Positions 59,940 to 64,000 of a DNA stretch of 64,000 bases are shown here, piece after piece (position 1 is the stretch's first letter; the number at the start of each line of letters is the position of its first letter). The translations under genes and the position numbers were made by a program. Where the stretch lies: NCBI GenBank assembly GCA_014584395.1, contig JACTMY010000009.1, positions 124,001 through 188,000 on the forward strand. The letters run 5' to 3'. Source of the DNA: Planctomycetota bacterium (GTDB lineage: Bacteria; Planctomycetota; Planctomycetia; Gemmatales; HRBIN36). The notes below the pieces were generated by a model. It ran no database searches. It was not told the DNA's origin and worked only from the letters and a program-made list of their open reading frames with translations.

Positions 59940-62387
59940 ATGACCACAAACATCACTCTCCCAAAGAAACGATCCTGGAAACGCATCTTCTTGTATAGCG
60001 CGGCATTCCTGGTGCTGTTCTTTGCCGGCGGCGTTTGGTGGATACGAAGTAAATTGCTCGGCAGCATGCCAAGGCTTGAAGGGGAATTGCAAGCCCCAGG
60101 GATCACGGCCCGCGTCGAGATTCAGCGAGATGAGTTCAGCGTGCCCACTCTGCGCTGCCAGAATCTCAAGGACATGGCCTTTGCCATGGGCTTTTTGCAT
60201 GCCCAAGAACGCTACTTCCAAATGGATATGCAGCGGCGCTACGCCGCGGGGGAATTGGCGGAGATCTTGGGGGCAGGCCCCAATGACGCAGTCTTGAACA
60301 TGGACCGGTCCGTTCGCGTGCACCGTTTTCGCAAACGTGCCGAGGCGGCCTGGGCCAAGATGGCGCCTGATCAGCGGACGATGATCGAAGCTTATGCGCA
60401 AGGGGTCAATTTTGGATTGTCTCAACTGGCGCAGCCACCCTTGGAATATCTCTTGCTCAACAGCCCCCCCGCACCCTGGAAACCAGAAGATTGCTTGCTC
60501 ACGTTGTTCATGATGTTCCTCAACCTGCAGCATCGCGCCTGGGATTTCGAATCGGTCTTGAGCCTCATGCATGATACGCTTCCGACCCGTCTGTATGAGT
60601 TCATAGGGCACCCGGGGAGTGAATGGGATGCGCCGCTCAACGGCGGTCCCTTGCCGTTGCCGCCGCTTCCTGGTCCTGGGGATGTCAATCTCCGCCTCCA
60701 ACGGCCGACCACGTTGCTCCCCGCCGAAGATGCACCCTCGCCCATTCCCGTCGGCGGCAGCAACGCTTTCGCTGTCTCGGGTCGGCTCACGCCGGATGGC
60801 AAGGCCCTCCTCGCCAATGACATGCACCTGGAACACCGCGTGCCCAACATTTGGTATCTGGTGCGTTTGGAATGGCCGGATGAAAAGCAGCCTGGAGCGA
60901 CCCGACGCGCTGCGGGGGTGACTCTTCCGGGCGGCCCGGTGCTGGTCGTGGGCAGCAATGACCACATCGCCTGGGGTTTCACGAACTCGCATGCTGACTG
61001 GTTGGATTACATTTTGCTCGACATCGACGACAAAAATCCGCAAGCCTATCTCACGCCGTCAGGCCGCGAGTTGCTGGAGCTTTTCGCTGAGGTCATCAAG
61101 GTCAAGGATCGCGAGGACCTCCAGATTCAAATCTACGAAACCAAATGGGGGCCCGTCTTCGATCTCGATCATAAAAAACGCAAGCGCGTCCTGCGCTGGT
61201 GTGCTTACGACCAGGAGTGCATCAATTTGGATTTACAGGGTTTGATGACGGCGCGCAGCCTCGAAGAAGCCATGGAGGTTGCCAATCGTTCTGGCGGCCC
61301 CCAAGAAAATATCTTGATCGCCTCCGCGGATGGCCGCATCGCCTGGACCATCTTGGGACGGATTCCCAAGCGGGTCGGCTTTGATGGCCGGCTGCCGCAA
61401 AGCTGGAAGGATGGTCGATGTCGCTGGGATGGTTATTACCCGCCGGAGCAGGCTCCGCGCATCGTTCAACCCGAGCAGGATCGACTCTGGAGCGCGAATG
61501 CCCGGCAGGTCAGCGGCCCAATGCTGGACATGCTCGGCTTCGGGGACTACGACATGCCGGCGCGTTCCAAGCACCTCCGCGACGCCCTTTTGGCCAAGGA
61601 AAAGTTCACGGTCAATGATTTACTGCAATTGCAATTGGATGATCGAGCGTTGTCCCTGGAGCGATGGCAACAACTTTTGATGGGTCTCTTGACCGAAGCG
61701 CGGACGAAGGACCATCCGCTTCGGGCCGAGTGCCGCCAATGGGTCGACAAGTGGAATCGCCGCGCCACTCCCGATGCCGTCGGCATGACCCTGGTTTTTC
61801 GCTTCCGCAATCAAGTGATCGGCGCCGCGCTTGAACCCCTGCTCAAGCCGTGTCATGAGGCGGGGCAGGGGGCGTTTTCCTATTACCATCTCCCCGACTG
61901 CGAAGGGGTGGTCTGGCGTCTGATCAGTGAAAAACCTCTTCATCTTCTGAGCCCCGCTTATGAAGATTGGGATGCCTTGTTGCTGCGCTCCCTGGACCTG
62001 GTCCTCGATCGGCTCACGCAGCAAGGGAAAACGCTCGCTCAGTGCTCATGGGGAGCCATCAACGAAGTCCAATTTCACCACCCCTTGAGCGGGGCCATGC
62101 CCAAAATCATGGCGGAACGCATGAATTGGCCTTCATGGCAAGGCTATGGTGCGGTGCGGGACATGCCCCGGGTGCAAGGGACCAAGTTTGGGGCGAGCAT
62201 GCGGATGGGCGTCAAAGTGGGCGATTGGCAAACGGGTTATCTCCACATGCCAGGCGGCCAAAGCGGGCATCCGTTGTCGTCCCACTATCGGGATTTACAT
62301 GAAGAGTGGCGCGAGGGAAAGCCCACGCCGATCTGGCCCACGACAACCGGGCCGCGCTTGGTTCTGCTGCCAACGGCACCTGGGTAA
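59940..62387 (+). CDS. Penicillin acylase family (S45) N-terminal nucleophile hydrolase
   Basis: 815 residues. A signal-anchor helix lies at about 14-35. The alpha-chain motif is RDEFSVPTLRCQNLKDMAFA with GFLHAQERYFQMDMQRR, as in penicillin acylases and AHL acylases. The nucleophile Ser274 is in IPVGGSNAFAVSG, the autoprocessing point where the beta chain begins. LANDMHLEHRVPNIWYLV and the C-terminal GGQSGHPLSSHYRDLHEEW match the family. It cleaves amide bonds of N-acylated substrates, possibly acyl-homoserine lactones. It follows the DUF2142 gene by 87 bases and may share its transcript. Confidence 0.93.
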   Translation: MTTNITLPKKRSWKRIFLYSAAFLVLFFAGGVWWIRSKLLGSMPRLEGELQAPGITARVEIQRDEFSVPTLRCQNLKDMAFAMGFLHAQERYFQMDMQRRYAAGELAEILGAGPNDAVLNMDRSVRVHRFRKRAEAAWAKMAPDQRTMIEAYAQGVNFGLSQLAQPPLEYLLLNSPPAPWKPEDCLLTLFMMFLNLQHRAWDFESVLSLMHDTLPTRLYEFIGHPGSEWDAPLNGGPLPLPPLPGPGDVNLRLQRPTTLLPAEDAPSPIPVGGSNAFAVSGRLTPDGKALLANDMHLEHRVPNIWYLVRLEWPDEKQPGATRRAAGVTLPGGPVLVVGSNDHIAWGFTNSHADWLDYILLDIDDKNPQAYLTPSGRELLELFAEVIKVKDREDLQIQIYETKWGPVFDLDHKKRKRVLRWCAYDQECINLDLQGLMTARSLEEAMEVANRSGGPQENILIASADGRIAWTILGRIPKRVGFDGRLPQSWKDGRCRWDGYYPPEQAPRIVQPEQDRLWSANARQVSGPMLDMLGFGDYDMPARSKHLRDALLAKEKFTVNDLLQLQLDDRALSLERWQQLLMGLLTEARTKDHPLRAECRQWVDKWNRRATPDAVGMTLVFRFRNQVIGAALEPLLKPCHEAGQGAFSYYHLPDCEGVVWRLISEKPLHLLSPAYEDWDALLLRSLDLVLDRLTQQGKTLAQCSWGAINEVQFHHPLSGAMPKIMAERMNWPSWQGYGAVRDMPRVQGTKFGASMRMGVKVGDWQTGYLHMPGGQSGHPLSSHYRDLHEEWREGKPTPIWPTTTGPRLVLLPTAPG

Positions 62388-62689
62388 TGTGCTTTCATTA
62401 TGATGGCAGTCAATCATGCATGAGCGACATGTGGTCCCTCGGAGAGGCAGCCGTTGGGCAGGTGAAAGGCAATTCCATCTTGAAATGGGCCAACCGAACC
62501 GCTAACCTAGGATGTGTATCCTGCCTCGGTCAAGCCAACCATGACCGACATGCGTCCGCTACAAGGTAACCCTTTACCTCCTGCCACGAAGCGAGACCAA
62601 AGTTCATTCCATCCACGAAACACGATTGACTCTGTGCGCTTATGTGGGACTTACGATAAACCCGTTCCGAACCGCTTGATGGAGCGATC
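62388..62689. other. Intergenic region before the PPC-domain gene
   Basis: 302 bases with two small perfect hairpins: AGGAT (62509) / ATCCT (62518), and AGGTAA (62564) / TTACCT (62574). A TTGACT at 62626 could be a -35 for the next gene but no well-spaced -10 was found. GGAG at 62681 is the ribosome-binding site. I see no coding frame. Confidence 0.5.
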
Positions 62690-64000
62690 ATGATGAACCA
62701 TGGTCCACACCCGATGCATTGGCTGGGAATCCTGATGGGCCTGGCCTTGCCCATGGCCGTCCATGCCCAACCCGCGACCATGCCCCACGCTCGTCTCTTC
62801 CTGATCACGCCTTGCGGCGGCCAGTTGGGCCAGACCGTGCGCGTGACCGTGTCGGGCATTGATTTAGAGGAAGCTAGGGCCTTGCATTTTAGCCATCCCG
62901 GATTAGTGGCAACGCTCGCGCCCGATCCTGCCAAACCAGGCCAGTATTTGCCCAATCAATTCGATGTGGTGATCGCTCAGAATACACCCCTTGGGGCTCA
63001 TGACGTTCGCGTCATCGGCAAGTATGGCATCAGCAATCCGCGCGTCTTCATGGTCGGCGACCTCCCGGAAGTGGCTGAAAAGGAGCCGAACAACGATCTG
63101 CCGCAAGCCCAGTTGATCGAGATCGGGTGCACAATCCAAGGCAGCATCAACCCGAACGTGGATGTGGATTATTTTCAGTTCGATGCCAAAAAAGGGCAAA
63201 GCATTCAATTTCTGTGTCAGGGCAGTAGTCTGGATAGCCTCTTCGAGCCGGAACTACGTTTGTTGAACGCTGCAGGCAAAATGCTGGCGATCCAGCGCGC
63301 CGTGGAGAATGGTGATTTAGCGCTGGATTTCACGTATCCGGAAGACGGTCGCTATTTCCTCCGTCTCTGTCAATTTGGCCACGTGTTTGGCAGCCCGAAT
63401 CATTATTATCGGTTGACGATTCGCTCTGGCCCCTGGATCGAGGCGGCCTATCCGCCGGTGATTCAGCGCGGAGCCGTGGGCAACATCACGCTTTGGGGCC
63501 GACGTTTGCCGGGCGGGCAGCCCGATGCTGAGCTGGCCGCGGTGCAGCCGCCGCTGGAGCGCGTCTCCCTATTGCTTGCCAGCCCCCCCGAGGCAAGTCT
63601 GCCTCATCGCTTGTACAGTCATTCCATGACGCCAACGAGGCATGCTCTGTTTGATGGCTTTGATTATCGACTGCAAACCCCGGGGGGATGGTCGAATGGC
63701 ATTTACCTGGCCACGTCTCCTTATCCTGTCGTCCTTCAACAAGCGGGCAACGCGGCGCCCGACAAGGCCCAAGTGGTGACGCTTCCTTGCGAGGTGGCGG
63801 CCCGATTCACGACAACAGGCGAAAAGCACTGGTATCGCTTTACCGGCAAGGCGGGGCAAGTCGTCGTGATCGAGGGTTTCGCCGATCGCCACGGCGCCCC
63901 CTTGGACCTCTATTTCGAGGTCCGCCGGGCGGACAATCAGCAAGTGCTTGGTGAATTTGACGACCACCCCGAAGCTTACGCTCCGCTGCGCTTTTTCGCA
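62690..64000 (+). CDS. Secreted PPC-domain protein, 3' end beyond the window
   Basis: Open from ATG 62690 (or ATG 62693, better spaced from GGAG) to the window end, 437 codons. The signal peptide is HWLGILMGLALPMAVHA. Then comes a beta-rich domain (CGGQLGQTVRVTVSGIDLE, IGKYGISNPRVFMVGD). Two PPC-like (pre-peptidase C-terminal) domains follow: one starts at EVAEKEPNNDLPQAQLIEIG with DVDYFQFDAKKGQSIQF, the second near TTGEKHWYRFTGKAGQVVVI. PPC domains are beta-sandwich modules in secreted proteins of planctomycetes. No protease domain is in the visible part. The full product is larger. Confidence 0.85.
   Translation, partial: MMNHGPHPMHWLGILMGLALPMAVHAQPATMPHARLFLITPCGGQLGQTVRVTVSGIDLEEARALHFSHPGLVATLAPDPAKPGQYLPNQFDVVIAQNTPLGAHDVRVIGKYGISNPRVFMVGDLPEVAEKEPNNDLPQAQLIEIGCTIQGSINPNVDVDYFQFDAKKGQSIQFLCQGSSLDSLFEPELRLLNAAGKMLAIQRAVENGDLALDFTYPEDGRYFLRLCQFGHVFGSPNHYYRLTIRSGPWIEAAYPPVIQRGAVGNITLWGRRLPGGQPDAELAAVQPPLERVSLLLASPPEASLPHRLYSHSMTPTRHALFDGFDYRLQTPGGWSNGIYLATSPYPVVLQQAGNAAPDKAQVVTLPCEVAARFTTTGEKHWYRFTGKAGQVVVIEGFADRHGAPLDLYFEVRRADNQQVLGEFDDHPEAYAPLRFFA

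Noticed and set aside
59784-61043. A 419-codon open frame on the minus strand across the DUF2142 and penicillin-acylase genes
   Set aside because: The plus-strand genes have strong family motifs; the antisense product is Arg/Gln/His-rich without recognisable features.

Overview
The window looks like chromosomal DNA of a planctomycete, most likely a relative of the Gemmata group. The evidence is the gene mix. There is a PSD1-type cytochrome c/DUF1549/DUF1553 protein directly followed by a DUF1501 Tat-exported protein. There are long Ser/Thr-kinase-like proteins with a lineage-type N-terminal domain, WD40 propellers, an MCE-OmpA protein and a truncated PPC-domain protein at the right edge. The DNA is moderately GC-rich by eye. 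I saw no rRNA, tRNA, CRISPR array, transposase or prophage. This is inference from protein families, not a database identification.

Layout. 1-3530: WD40 fragment, radical SAM protein, and two convergent secreted paralogues, one interrupted by an in-frame TGA. 3694-5257: cbpA-like chaperone, rnpA, yidD in one tight minus-strand unit. 5843-6679: secreted thioredoxin-like/CAP-like fusion. 6766-11123: a TetR/CecR-like regulator, FtsX-type permease, ATPase, HlyD adaptor and methyltransferase, apparently one operon behind an 18-bp palindrome. 11493-19942: ferritin, an acyltransferase-aminotransferase fusion, xylose isomerase, shikimate kinase and dTDP-rhamnose epimerase, peptidase E, a solitary NuoE-like protein, a UxaC-like enzyme and a methyltransferase. 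20193-26142: a minus-strand block with DUF2071, a small membrane protein, a CPBP protease, a sigma-like factor joined to an MCE-OmpA gene, a nucleoside hydrolase homologue with a degenerate metal site, and trpD. 26316-30459: lexA, a beta-propeller protein and an MMPL transporter.

30521-43498: two predicted pseudokinases bracket gap (GAPDH) and a prolyl oligopeptidase. After them come a zinc-ribbon membrane protein, pgk, an aspartate-type aminotransferase and a GT4 glycosyltransferase. 43722-53591: nucleoside transporter, the Tat/DUF1501/PSD1 group, and a K+ channel with two RCK modules. 53711-64000: sugar-nucleotide epimerase and nucleotidyltransferase, a HI0933-like flavoprotein, alpha/beta hydrolase, DUF2142 membrane protein, penicillin-acylase-family protein and the start of a PPC-domain protein.

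Most genes are housekeeping or single-gene units. The most unusual content is: (1) a set of kinase-fold proteins that have lost catalytic residues, plus a kinase N-lobe relic; (2) a stop-interrupted secreted gene next to its intact paralogue; (3) several unusual domain fusions (thioredoxin-CAP, GNAT-aminotransferase, MCE-OmpA beside a sigma-like factor); and (4) dyad or repeat elements upstream of dnaJ, ferritin, lexA, the TetR operon, the nucleoside transporter and the K+ channel.
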